Shown here piece after piece: positions 23,255-34,942 of a stretch of DNA of 64,000 nt. This DNA comes from Candidula unifasciata (Eukaryota; Mollusca; Gastropoda; Stylommatophora; Geomitridae), in contig CAJHNH020000557.1 of NCBI GenBank assembly GCA_905116865.2, positions 1,130,184-1,194,183 on the forward strand, given 5' to 3'. Within the stretch, counting starts at the first letter, position 1; each line of letters opens with the position of its first letter. The translations under genes were made by a program, and so were the position numbers. The notes under the pieces are model-generated. The model did not search any database, was not told the DNA's origin, and worked only from the letters and a program-made list of their open reading frames with translations.

Positions 23255-23455
23255 AGTAAAAGTCATTAAATATTCTTTCTTCAACATCCAAGTGCATTTG
23301 CCTGTGAGACGAGGAACCAGCAGTCTGCATGCAAATGAGCCACATATGTAAAACAGACATGCACACAAACTCAAGTTCTGCCACAAGTCCCAAGTCCAGA
23401 AATGGATGAGCAACCGAAACTTTCTGCAGAAGTTTACAGCTGGTGAACATGAAGA
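23255..23455 (+). repeat. Dispersed ~280-bp repeat, 3' portion
   Basis: Keeps GTGCATTTGCCTGTGAGACG, the CAGTCTGCATGCA block and a GGTGAACATGAAGAAG end. Confidence 0.7.
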
Positions 23456-23928
23456 AGTTAAATAATCCAGAGTGGGCTAATGTTGCAACTGTCTGTGATA
23501 CACATAGATGGAAGCAGGGACAATGTATATGTGGTGTGACCAAGGTACATGCCGGTTGATTGTGCCCAAAGGTCCGATATTGGGCAATTAGAGAGGCATA
23601 AGTGAAGTAGTCATATATTCTTCTGCTTGAGATGATCTGTCAGCATTGTTGTTTGGGATATGAACTTCCCTGTCTTTCGTATTCACCCAGCAACTCGTTA
23701 TGAGTTTGGCTTGCACTGAAGCCATATAGGAAATGATTTAGGGATAAGAAAGGCAAAATGTTTGATTGCAAAACCCTTTGAAAATAAAGTTTGTTTGTTC
23801 CTGCGTAGAAATAATAACACTCCTGCTGTGGGAGCTAGAGGAAAGAGCAGGCTGACATGAAGAGAGATTCTACTGTGAAAGGTAACACCACTCCAACAAA
23901 ATCTCAGTACAGGCCAGCCTGAACTTCC

Positions 23929-24798
23929 GACACCTGCTGGACACAGATCTTGTAGTTGGAGGTGGATATCGCTAGCTGAACTTCTGACACAGATCTTGGA
24001 GGTGGATATCGCTAGCTGAACTTCTGACACAGATCTTGGAGGTGGATATCGCTAGCTGAACTTCCGATACCTGCTGGACACAGATCTCGGAGTTGGAGGT
24101 ACATATCGCTAGCTGAACTTCCGACACCTGCTGGACACAGATCTCGGAGTTAGAGGTACATATCGCTAGCTGAACTTCTGACACCTGCTTGACACAGATC
24201 TCGGAGTTGGAGGTACATATCGCTAGCTGAACTTCCGACACCTGCTTGACACAGATCTTGGAGTTGGAGGTACATATCACTAGCTGAACTTCTGACACCT
24301 GCTGGACACAGATCTCGGAGTTGGAGGTACATATCGCTAGCTGAACTTCCGACACCTGCTGGACACAGATCTCGGAGTTGGAGGTACATATCGCTAGCTG
24401 AACTTCTGACACCTGCTGGACACAGATCTCGGAGTTGGAGGTACATATCGCTAGCTGAACTTCCGACACCTGCTGGACACAGATCTCGGAGTTGGAGGTA
24501 CATATCGCTAGCTGAACTTCCGACACCTGCTGGACACAGATCTCGGAGTTAGAGGTACATATCGCTAGCTTAACTTCCGACACCTGCTGGACACAGATCT
24601 CGGAGTTGGAGGTACATATCGCTAGCTGAACTTCTGACACCTGCTGGACACAGATCTCGGAGTTGGAGGTACATATCGCTAGCTGAACTTCTGACACCTG
24701 CTGGACACAGATCTCGGAGTTGGAGGTACATATCGCTAGCTGAACTTCCGACACCTGCTGGACACAGATCTTGGAGTTGGAGGTACATATCGCTAGCT
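23929..24798. repeat. 57-bp minisatellite, about 15 copies
   Basis: The unit contains GACACCTGCTGGACACAGAT, CTCGGAGTTGGAGGTACATA and TCGCTAGCTGAACTTCC. 57 is a multiple of 3, so - strand frames of up to 277 codons stay open. I treat these as non-coding. Confidence 0.95.
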
Positions 24799-25304
24799 GC
24801 GGCACATTGAGAACATAAGAAAAAATTTAAAAACCTGGCAGTTTGGACTAGCTTAAGCCAGCTGATTTCAGTTGCATTTTTTTTTATTTATGTAGCGTCT
24901 GAAAATGACAGAAGACTACTAAAGATGTCACAGTATCTTCATTAGAAAAACAAAGAAGAAACTATATGGGAGACCTTGAGATAAGTGATGTTGTCTATGG
25001 CAACATTCAGTTTTTATGAAGATATCTGCTTTAGTTGATGACATGAGGGCAAGGAAATGAGAGAACCGACCTTTAATCGTGTAGCTTTTATTGAACTGGT
25101 TTTTAATATGTTTGTCATGCTGCCTTTACAATATGCTAGATCTTCTCGTGTACATACATTTATATTTATTGTTTGAGACAGAAACTTATTTATTTAACCA
25201 TTTACAGCATTTTTGTTTTCTTTTTCAATGCTTTATGATTTGTTTTAACGCTAACATACTTTGTAGAAGTCATATGAGTGGGAGGTGGTCACTGAGAATG
25301 GAGA
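24799..25304. other. Intergenic, nothing recognised
   Basis: A/T-rich unique sequence between two arrays. Confidence 0.4.
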
Positions 25305-26480
25305 TGGCTAACTGAAAGTGGAAGTTAGTCAATGAAATAGCTATCTAAAAGTGAGAGGTGATCAATGAGGTGGCTATCTGAAAGTGAGTGGTGATCAGTG
25401 AGATGGCTATCTGAAAGTGAGTGGTGATCAGTGAGATGGCTATTTGAAAGTGAGAGGTGATTAATGAGATGGATATCTGAAAGTGAGAGGTGATCAATGA
25501 GATGGCTGTCTGAAAGTGAGAGGTGATCAATGAGATGGCTGTCTGAGAGGTGATCAATGAGGTAGCTATCTAAAAGTGAGAGGTGATCAATGAGGTGGCT
25601 ATCTGAAAGTGAGTGGTGATCAGTGAGATGGCTATCTGAAAGTGAGTGGTGATCAGTGAGATGGCTATTTGAAAGTGAGAGGTGATTAATGAGATGGATA
25701 TCTGAAAGTGAGAGGTGATCAATGAGATGGCTGTCTGAAAGTGAGAGGTGATCAATGAGATGGCTGTCTGAGAGGTGATCAATGAGGTGGCTATCTAAAA
25801 GTGAGAGGTGATCAATGAGATGGATATCTAAAAGTGAGAGGTGATCAATGAGATGGCTGTCTGAAAGTGAGAGGTGATCAATGTTTGAGATGGCTGTCTG
25901 AAAGTGAGTGGTGATCAATGAGATGACTGTCTGAAAGTGAGAGGTGATCAATGAGATGGCTGTCTGAAAGTGAGAGGTGATCAATGAGATGGCTGTCTGA
26001 AAGTGAGAGGTGATGAATGAGATGGCTGTCTGAAAGTGAGAGGTGATCAATGAGGTGGCTATCTAAAAGTGAGAGGTGATCAATGAGATGGATATCTAAA
26101 AGTGAGAGGTGATCAATGAGGTGGCTATCTAAAAGTGAGAGGTGATCAATGAGATGGATATCTAAAAGTGAGAGGTGATCAATGAGATGGATATCTAAAA
26201 GTGAGAGGTGATCAATGAGATGGATATCTGAAAGTGAGAGGTGATCAATGAGATGGATATCTGAAAGTGAGAGGTGATCAGTGAGATGGATATCTGAAAG
26301 TGAGAATTGGTCAGTTAGGTGGCTATATGAAAGTGGGAATTTGTCAGTGAGGTGGCTATCTGAAAGTGAGAATTGGTCAGTGAGGTGGCTATCTGAAAGT
26401 GGGAATTGGTCAATGAGATGATTTTCTGAAACTAAAAGTGGGATTTGGTCACACTGAGGATTGAGATGGCTATCTGAAAC
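25305..26480. repeat. 33-bp minisatellite, about 35 copies, with 225-bp higher-order duplication
   Basis: The unit contains GTGAGAGGTGATCAATGAGA and TGGCTGTCTGAAA. The block from about 25333 repeats with an offset of 225 bases at about 25558. It decays at the right end into GAATTGGTCA variants. Confidence 0.93.
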
Positions 26481-27018
26481 TAAAAGTAAGGATTGGTCAC
26501 TCTGCCTCAAAATGGCTGAATTTGAGGGTTGGTCACAGGACAGCCACTTCAGTTTTATAGCTATAGACGCGCAATGCTTGTACATGTTTCATATAACATA
26601 TCCAAATGTAATTTACAGATAAACTGAGAGTTCAGTCTTTCAAATATTGCTTTATAAACTGTAGCTTTGTGTCAGGGCTGTTTTACAAGTAAATGTGATC
26701 AAATCTAAATCCATAGTTGGTTTCCGCTGATTAAATAATTTATTTGTGTTTTGTCTCATCCATGTATCTAGACATCTCGATAACGATGGATCATATAAGT
26801 AAAGGAATTTTTTTTAAAAATACACAAGTGCCGCATTGTACAAATAATGCCCGCCTTATAGCTTTGTATAGACCAACTGGCATACGGTGGGTCAACATTA
26901 CATTGGTCACCTTTTCTTCCCAGGATAGTACTTGGTAACTGTGGTAGGCTGGGTTGATTGTCAGATTGAATTTGGAAGAAGAAAATCTGTCTAAATGCGG
27001 ATTCAATTCCATGACTTT
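26481..27018. other. Intergenic, nothing recognised
   Basis: Unique A/T-rich sequence between two arrays. No exon signals with coding support. Confidence 0.4.
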
Positions 27019-27019
27019 T

Positions 27020-27288
27020 GGGCCAGCAAGCAAGAGATGGATGTGTTCAAGTTTGACTTTGGGGCCAGCATGCAAGAGATGGATGTGTTCAAGTTTGACT
27101 TTGGGGCCAGTAGGCAAGAGATGGATGTGTTCAAGTTTGACTTTGGGGCCAGCATGCAAGAGATGGATGTGTTCAAGTTTGACTTTGGGGCCAGCATGCA
27201 AGAGATGGATGTGTTCAAGTTTGACTTTGGGGCCAGCAGGCAAGAGATGGATGTGTTCAAGTTTGACAACAGGAAAGAGATGAATGTG
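27020..27288. repeat. 42-bp minisatellite, about 6 copies
   Basis: The unit contains CAAGAGATGGATGTGTTCAA and GTTTGACTTTGGGGCCAGCA. The period of 42 keeps three frames open. There is no independent evidence of coding. Confidence 0.93.
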
Positions 27289-28214
27289 TTCAAGTTAAAA
27301 TCTCAAGCAGATTTTCAGAGGATAAAGAAATAAAAAATATTATATGTAAAAAATCTGAGGTGAGACAGAAAAGCTCTTCAATCCTGATGAACAGAAACAA
27401 CTCTTTTGACTATGTAAAAAATTAAGCTGCAAAGGTTTTTTTAAATCGTCAATGCCACAGTGGGACTCCTAAATTTATATTTTAAACGTTTGTAAATTGC
27501 AGTCTGATGTTTGAGCAACTGTGGTGCTACTTCTCTGCTGGTGTGATGTGTTGTCTGACTGCTGAAGGCTTGTCACTACAACATCTGATGTTAGCTGTTT
27601 TCTCTTCATCTGTCTAATGACACAGTTATGACAGTGACAGTATGTATGGCAGTGTCTGTGCCATTTCTCTGACACATCAAACTTGTTAAGACATCTTTCC
27701 TGGGTTAGTTTTGTGGGATATTTCACAGCCTTACTGTTGTGTCGTTAGATGTGTCCCCTCATTAGCAGTTGGTGCCCCTCCTCCCCAAATCAGCAATGTG
27801 TATGCCAGCCAGTTTTCAAGGGTTGGCAGGGACAGAACATGAACATTCCCCAACCATCCAAGGAAGCTTCCTTAAATGCAGAGCTGTAGTTTATTCAACA
27901 AATAATAAACACAATTGCAAGCCATTTTCTCCAAAACTTCCTCTTCGATAGCAAAGACTTGTTTGCATGCAGCCTTCGAATATCCATGATGCAAAAATTG
28001 TGGTATTCTTTAGTCCATAGATGCTGCCAATTCCTTGGATCTTTCTGAACCATTGTAGATAAGTGGAGTAAACTTTTAGATTCTACAGTAAACATCTGAA
28101 TTTCCGGTTCTATTTTTTTGTCCAGAGGCGTGTCTTCATAATTCATAGATTCCACAGGTGAAGTAAATTCATTCTCTCCAGGTCATGATAATCTGGTGTT
28201 TTTTTTTTCTGACT
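27289..28214. other. Intergenic, nothing recognised
   Basis: No array, mobile element or gene recognised. Confidence 0.4.
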
Positions 28215-28330
28215 CTGGTGCTTGTTCTCAATAGGCCTTCACCAAATCTGCCTTGTGTATCAATTCACCACCCAGTGGTGCAGATCCAGCCAATCTGTCT
28301 GCCTTGTTCAATTGTAAACATGTCCCCAAT
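28215..28330 (-). mobile_element. Fragment of RNase H-bearing LINE
   Basis: Reverse complement of the block after the GNEQAD motif (GCAGATCCAGCCAATCTGTC on +), matching 47800-47890. Confidence 0.5.
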
Positions 28331-28894
28331 CTGCAACAGTGAGTATCCCTCTTTAGTCACCTTAGACCCCAGGGTGTATCTCAACTGCAAAGCAAAAATG
28401 TATTATGGTTGACACATTTGGATATGAATATGTATTTGTTGCAGTTGTAGATTTAATTAACGGGTTGATGATATTCAACCACTCATCAAAAAGTGGTTTT
28501 TATCATTCCGAATCTGACGATTCCAAGCTGAAAATTGTTACTGGCTGAACAAATCGTAATCCATCTTAACGCCAGTGCTCGTCTTCCTCTCAGAGCACAT
28601 GTTCAACACACTTTTTCCAGATATGAATGTCTGTTGTTGAAAGGGACTCACGTGTCAGAACTTCAACATCACATTTAAATGTATACTGTTTGTCTCATCA
28701 GCAACTTGTCTTGTGACTTTAGCACAAACAAACTCTATCAGGTTGAGGTGTGAATGATATGCAGGGGGTCGCCGAGAGGTGTGGCCCTATTCATCAATGA
28801 TTTTGTCAGTGTCATACACCTGTGTCTTATTTGTTTACCTCACTAGCTGCAACAACTCTGCCTTCAAATATGTGTCGTCAAAGTTGACTTTCTC

Positions 28895-29180
28895 CTTAGC
28901 GGCGTCCGTGGCTAAGGCGTTGCGAGTCGGACTCGTAAGCCAGCATACCGCGATCGAAACCCACTGCAGGCTGTGTGGATTTTTATCGTGGTATGGGACG
29001 TCACAGGTCGACCCAGCCTAGAATGGGTACCAGGATGGGCTGTCCTGGGAAAGTGAAGACAGCCGGCGTAATGCTGACCACATTACCCACAAAGTGCTGA
29101 TGGTCTGTAAAAATATGGGACGCTCTGCTCATAAGCTCGATGCGCCGAAAGGCGTGAAAAGGGATCTTTACTTTACTAAC
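28895..29180 (+). mobile_element. tRNA-derived SINE
   Basis: The tRNA-like head has A box TGGCTAAGGCG (28909-28919) and B box GATCGAAACCC (28952-28962), correctly spaced for RNA polymerase III. A ~200-bp body and a CTTTACTTTACT tail follow. Similar bases flank it (GACTTTCTCC on the left, ACTTTGTCTCC on the right), possibly a decayed target duplication. Related body pieces occur near 49375-49495 and 50525-50600. Confidence 0.75.
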
Positions 29181-29744
29181 TTTGTCTCCCTCTGACATTA
29201 TCCATAACTAGGCATGATGGTCCGTCCAGAACTGGAAGATCATTCTTCATCTAGTGATTGATAATGCATCCTTTCATTTATTTCAGTGTGGTAGTCCCTA
29301 CCATCCTTACTTTCTGATTGAAAAATAAATCCAGCATCAAGGATAAGGCCTTTGTCACTGCTTCCTGCATCAGTGAGTATAATGCACTGGCCTTTGCTGC
29401 TTGGAATGTTTTTCTGTTCACAGATTATTGATTGCCATTATTTAGCACAAATATGGTGAGCATTAACCCAGGATTCATCACAGCTTTGCCTCCGTTGCTC
29501 ACGGATCTGCTTTGACTAGCTAGCAATCAAACTTGGCTTTTCACAAATATTCCTTCCACATAGTTTTCCTTACAGTTTTCCAGACTACTTTTTGAAATGT
29601 CAATACTGCATTGTGATTTTAATATTAATTTCAGTTTTCGGAGAGCAACAAGTTGATTTATCTCCAACATTTTTAAGAAATAAGATCTCATGACTAATGA
29701 CACTTCTTTTCCCTCCTTGCTTAACATGAGTATACTCTGTGTCC

Positions 29745-30535
29745 TGTCTAATCCAACAGTTAAACGATGCTGTATCCAGGCCAGTAGTGTTGGTTTCTCT
29801 GTGTCCTGTCTAATCCAACAGTTAAACGATGCAGTATCCAGACCAAGCACCAGTCGTGTTGGTTTCTCTGTGTCCTGTCTAATCCAACAGTTAAACGATG
29901 CTGTATCCAGACCAAGCGCCAGTCGTGTTGGTTTCTCTGTGTCCTGTCTAATCCAACAGTTAAACGATGCAGTATCCAGACCAAGCACCAATCGTGTTGG
30001 TTTCTCTGTGTCCTGTCTAATCCAACAGTTAAACGATGCAGTATCCAGACCAAGCACCAGTCGTGTTGGTTTCTCTGTGTCCTGTCTAATCCAACAGTTA
30101 AACGATGCTGTATCCAGGCCAGTCGTGTTGGTTTCTCTGTGTCCTGTCTAATCCAACAGTTAAACGATGCTGTATCCAGGCCAGTCGTGTTGGTTTCTCT
30201 GTGTCCTGTCTAATCCAACAGTTAAACGATGCTGTATCCAGGCCAGTCGTGTTAGTTTCTCTGTGTCCTGTCTAATCCAACAGTTAAACGATGCTGTATC
30301 CAGGCCAGTCGTGTTGGTTTCTCTGTGTCCTGTCTAATCCAACAGTTAAACGATGCTGTATCCAGGCCAGTCGTGTTGGTTTCTCTGTGTCCTGTCTAAT
30401 CCAACAGTTAAACGATGCTGTATCCAGAGCAAGCGCCAGTCGTGTTGGTTTCTCTGTGTCCTGTCTAATCCAACAGTTAAACGATGCTCTATCCAGACCA
30501 AGCGCCAGTCGTGTTGGTTTCTCTGGGGCAGGAAT
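29745..30535. repeat. 62/69-bp minisatellite, about 12 copies
   Basis: The unit contains GTTGGTTTCTCTGTGTCCTG and TCTAATCCAACAGTTAAACG. Two length classes differ by the insert ACCAAGC(A/G). Copies at the two ends are of the long class and the middle ones of the short class. Confidence 0.93.
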
Positions 30536-30667
30536 ATCTTAATATAAATGACCCATCTTAGATTCCCCAAGGAAGTGCTGGTACGGTAACCTTCTGCATA
30601 GTTATACATTTGCACCTTGAATTCATTTTCAAGTTTGTGTCTATGTCAGCTTTTATAAGCTAGCTAT

Positions 30668-32080
30668 CTTCTTCTTCTGCCTTTCTATCCCCCAATGGAG
30701 CATAGGCCCCCAACCAACTCACGCCAAGTCGTTCTATCCTTCGCCATTGCATGGAGCTCTCCCCATGTCCTCCCAATCTTTCTAACCTCATTCTCCAGCT
30801 CTCTTCTCCATGTGTTTTTTGGCCTTCCTTTGTTCCTATGCCCCTGTGGGTTCCAATGCAAAGACATTCTAGTTATGATGTTCTCCTGTTTTCTCAGTGT
30901 ATGCCCTATCCAACGCCGGTGTCTTTTCCTCACCTCCTGATCCACTGGACCCTGTTTAGTTCTCTCCCAAAGTTCTACATTAGTTATTCTATCGTACCAT
31001 TTTATTTCCTCTATTCTGAACAGGCACCAGTAAATGAATGTCTGTAATTTATTAGTAATTGCCTTGGTTTTTTTCCATGTTTCCACCCTATACAATAGTA
31101 CTGATTTGACAGAATTAAAAATTTTTAGTTTAGTATTTTTTTAAATTTCTTTTGACCTCCACAAATTCCGTAGTGCTATGAAAGCCCCTCTTGCCTTTTG
31201 TATTCTTATTTTAATATCTCTATCAGTTCATCTTTATCTACATTACTGCCTAAATAGGTGTACAACTCCACGTCTTGGAGTGGGGTGGCATTAAGAGAAA
31301 CCACATTACTATTTGCCTGATTTATTCTCATTATCTTTGTCTTTCCTTTATGGGTTTTCAGACCAAGCTGCTTTGATCTCGCATTAAGTATCTCTAATTT
31401 ATCTTGTATCTGATTCCGTGAATGGGACAGAAGAGCAATATCATCAGTGAAGTCCAGATCATCAAGCTGTTTTGTAGGGGTCCACTGAATTCCATTCTTG
31501 GTGTTAGCAGTTACTGTTTTCATAGTCCAGTTTATAGCCAGTAAAAATAAGAGAGGCGACAAAAGACATCCGTCGCACACCTGTTTTTATTTCAAATGCA
31601 TCTGTTAGCTTTCCCTCATGAAGAACTCGACATTTCATGTCTTAATATGTTGCCTTTACTAGGTTGATAATTTTCTGTGGGATTCCATAGTGCCCCATCA
31701 ATTTCCAGAGAGATTCCCTATCAATGCTGTCAAATGCTTTTTCATAGTCTATAAATTAAATGTAAAGTGGTGAGTTCAGTTCAATGCGTTGCTCTATTAT
31801 AATACGTAATGTGGCTATCTGATCAGTACAGGATCTGTTTGACCAAAAACCTGCCTGCTCATCTCTTAGCATTTTATCAATAGCATCTTTTAATTTTTCC
31901 AAAATAATTCTACTTAATATTTTTCCAGGAACTGACAGCAACATAATTCCTCTATAGTTTTCACACTCTTGTAGATCACCTTTTTTGGGCAATTTCACAA
32001 GATATCCTCTCCAGTCTGCTGGTATTTCTACAGTCTCCCAGACTTTACTGAATAATCTATATAGCAATTCTGTTGATGCT
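30668..32080 (-). mobile_element. Non-LTR retrotransposon (LINE) polymerase remnant
   Basis: Three - strand pieces in order. 32067-31756 reads WRGYLVKLPKKGDLQECENY (RT fingers). 31580-31206 contains GCLLSPLLFLLAINW and LDFTDDIALLS (the catalytic box, with FTDD in place of the usual F/YADD). 31095-30685 carries the basic C-terminus (RRWIGHTLRKQENIITRMSL, GRPKNTWRRELENEVRKIG). The reading frame changes between pieces and the 5' part is missing, so it is dead. Confidence 0.85.
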
Positions 32081-32429
32081 AGCTATATGACACAATAACT
32101 CAACACTAATTTGTGAATACGCCTGGACTAAACAACCTTGACTGGTGTCTTATTTTGGGTTCAGGTCACTAACAGCATGTGTGATTATGAATTGTTGAAC
32201 AAACTCTCATGCAGGATGATCTGGAACTGGGCTCACCCAAGGAGTGGTCACCACAGTTTAGCCTCACTTCCATACAGTCAGCCTCTTATTTATCACAAGA
32301 TATGCTCTGGGGGAGTAGTTTCAGATGTTTTGACACTACACAACTTGACTACATCATAACTGATCTCATTTATATATGCATCTCACATGCCAGTTCCTCC
32401 CAGTAATGCAAGCTAACAAAAGGTATTTC

Positions 32430-34712
32430 AAACATATTACAACATACTTTATTATGAAAGCAGAAAGGATGACACGTATGTTGCAAACATACAAAAAAAG
32501 TGGAAATGAAGTTTTCTCAAACGTAGGAAAAACAAACCACTAGAAATATTTCTGTTTAAATTCATGGCAAATGTATCTTACAGAATTTTTTTTTAAAACA
32601 TTAACTCACAAAGACTAAAAGTACAGGAAAAAAAAAACCACATGATTGTTTCTTGACTCTGTGACATCACTTATAAAATTCTGTTAGGACCATTTCAATT
32701 TTAGAAACAATACTTGAGACACTAAGAGTAATGGACATATAAAATCTAGTGAGGCGATATGAACATTTAAAATGATCAAGGAAGGAATTGTTTCAAAATG
32801 GTATTGTGCGCGGCAAGGTGGGAATTTAAAAAAACCACTCAAATTCTCTATGAATCAATGAAATGTGAAAACTGGATAAATGAGTCATGTACTGTTTCTG
32901 ATGCACTGGAGAAAGAATAACCACTACGTCCATATTATATGTGCTACTGGGGGAAATGATAACTGCAAGCAACACTTCATTTGAGCAGAAAATATGAAAC
33001 CTGATGTTTTACAGGAGAGGAAAATTGCTGCCTTTCTCACGGGGAAACAAGGTGAAAATAAACATTTGCTGGTACACACATTATTGTCTGCTGACATTGA
33101 ATTGTTTAACAACTGAATCAATAATTTTGTTTAATGACAACTAGTGAAAGAAATGTTACAACAATGAACTACCAGATGTAAGCCACTGGTGTCACACAAA
33201 GGGGCCACCACTTGTGACTGCCAATAAATTGTTGCTCAAACAATTCTGGATGTTTGCATGTGAACAGTGTCCACATATTTTCAATCAACATTTTGAAACG
33301 ACTAGAATCTAAAAAATACACGCAAGAACCCCTGACGCAATGCTATGAATGAAAATCACCTATCTTGATCACCCAGAGATGCAGATAAAGAGCTCCTCAG
33401 TGGACCTGTCTAAGATTGTAACAACGGTTTCCGATGTTGAACAGCAAAAATGTGTCTTACAAGTAAAATAATATTACATTAAAGTAAAAATTACATTTAA
33501 TTTAAAACAATGGTATTCACAATGAACATAACAAACCAACTAAAAAATGTCAACTACAAGACAGTTAACTATGGGCTCACTGTTTTTTTCTCTCTGAACC
33601 AACTAGAAATTGCTTAATTTGGACAAATGAATGGTTTGAGTCAATGAACTCACAAGTTGTTGCAATGGCACTGGTTTATGCACTGACATTTCCAAGCCAA
33701 GTGCAGACTGCACCACGCTGGCTCCAAAAAGCCAAGTACAGACTGCACTACGCTGACTCCAAAAAGCCAAGCACAAACTGCACTAAGCTGGCTCCAAAAA
33801 GCCAAGCACAGACTGCATCACGCTGACTCCAAAAAGCCAAGCACAGACTGCACCACGCTGGCTCCAAAAAGCCAAGCACAGACTGCACTACGCTGGCTCC
33901 AAAAAGCCAAGCACAGACTGCACTACGCTGGCTCCAAAAAGCCAAGCACAGACTGCACTACGCTGGCTCCAAAAAGCCAAGTGCAGACTGCACTACGCTG
34001 ACTCCAAAAAGCCAAGTGCAGACTGCACTACGCTGACTCCAACAAGCCAAGAAACTAAACATACGGTCAACAAAATCTGCAACATTTTGGCAACAGTCAA
34101 TAGCCAGGTGAGCCTCACAGATGCAATTGGCATGTACTAGCAAACACAAACGCCGTCAGTGGGAATGTTTCTCAGATTGCACACAATCTGACTGTCCTGT
34201 AACAATCTGTCATCAGACAATTTCCGCTAAACAACACAGGATCGTACGCCTTAAAACCACTACATCTTTTTATAACATGCTTAAGACATTGATAAAAACT
34301 GTGGTCTGAATCTACCTGTTATGTACACACTCAAGTGTACTTTCCACATTGCCTCTAACACGACAAACATGAACATTTGTAGGAAACCGCTGTCCAAGAA
34401 CATCTGATTGGAAATAACGAAATAGGGGGGGTGGGGGTGGTGGTTTTTGGTATCTGAAAACTAGGGAGTTGAGGGGGGGGGAATAAATAATATCCCTGAT
34501 CCTGCACTTAAAAAACCTGGGCAAACAAAAAAGTCCTTGTAATTGTTTTTGTTAAAGTCACCAGTTTTCAGCACAGAAAACAAAGACCACTAACTGATGA
34601 CTGTATTAAACAAAATAAAAAAAATGTATGTCTGGTGTGAGAGTCAGGAGGAGAACATTGGATGGCCAACCTGACAGCAGATGTGGCTTGTTTGGCTTAG
34701 AGAACGTGTCAA
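32430..34712 (-). other. Probable 3' UTR of the modular lysine-rich gene
   Basis: About 2.3 kb of A/T-rich, mostly unique sequence with no coding exon and none of the dispersed families. It ends with an AATAAA on the - strand (32453-32448). It contains a 35-bp array (33690-34052) and short G/C runs near 34420-34480. The extent is inferred from the signal and the absence of mobile-element debris. Confidence 0.4.
33690..34052. repeat. 35-bp minisatellite, about 10 copies
   Basis: The unit contains GCCAAGCACAGACTGCACTA and CGCTGGCTCCAAAAA. It lies in the probable 3' UTR of the modular gene, so it would be transcribed. Confidence 0.93.
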
Positions 34713-34942
34713 CTAGCTGTCACTTTTCTCTCCCTCTGGATCTTCTTCAACTGCTGCTGCTGTTTCTGCTGCTGCTTTCCCCTTTTTGCCTTTGTTTCGG
34801 CTGAGAAACTCTTTGCCTTCCTTAGCTGTTTTCTGCATGGTTCCTGCTTTTTTAACTGCTGGTTTTGGAGCATCACCTCTGCTTTGGGAGCGAGTCTTGC
34901 GACCAGAATTCACATCAACATCGCCGTCAAGAACAAATTTAG
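34713..34942 (-). CDS. modular lysine-rich protein, exon 5 (last)
   Basis: Acceptor TTTCTTTTAG, stop TAG. It encodes AKFVLDGDVDVNSGRKTRSQ, then module 4 (AGTMQKTAKEGKEFL), a Lys/Gly stretch, an Ala-rich stretch and an acidic end. Confidence 0.75.

Larger units (their letters stand above)
22379..23928 (+). other. melted 3' UTR / downstream region
   Basis: No further coding exon is seen. It contains a three-copy 63-bp repeat (22595-22785), a piece of the ~280-bp dispersed repeat (about 23255-23455) and a candidate polyadenylation signal AATAAA at 23783-23788. The true cleavage site cannot be fixed from sequence alone. Confidence 0.4.

Noticed and set aside
23972..24805. 277-codon - strand frame in the 57-bp array as a repeat protein
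   Set aside because: Two frames are open at once, the peptide follows the DNA period exactly, substitutions are not biased to third positions, and no exon context exists.
27003..27333. MDVFKFDFGAS-type repeat protein on +
   Set aside because: 42-bp array with three open frames (both strands). No splice or promoter context.
28905..28975. Functional tRNA gene (anticodon CGT-like)
   Set aside because: Stems pair poorly and it continues into a SINE body with a tail.
30668..32080. Intact retrotransposon
   Set aside because: Frames are broken, the 5' half and endonuclease are absent, and the catalytic box is changed to FTDD.
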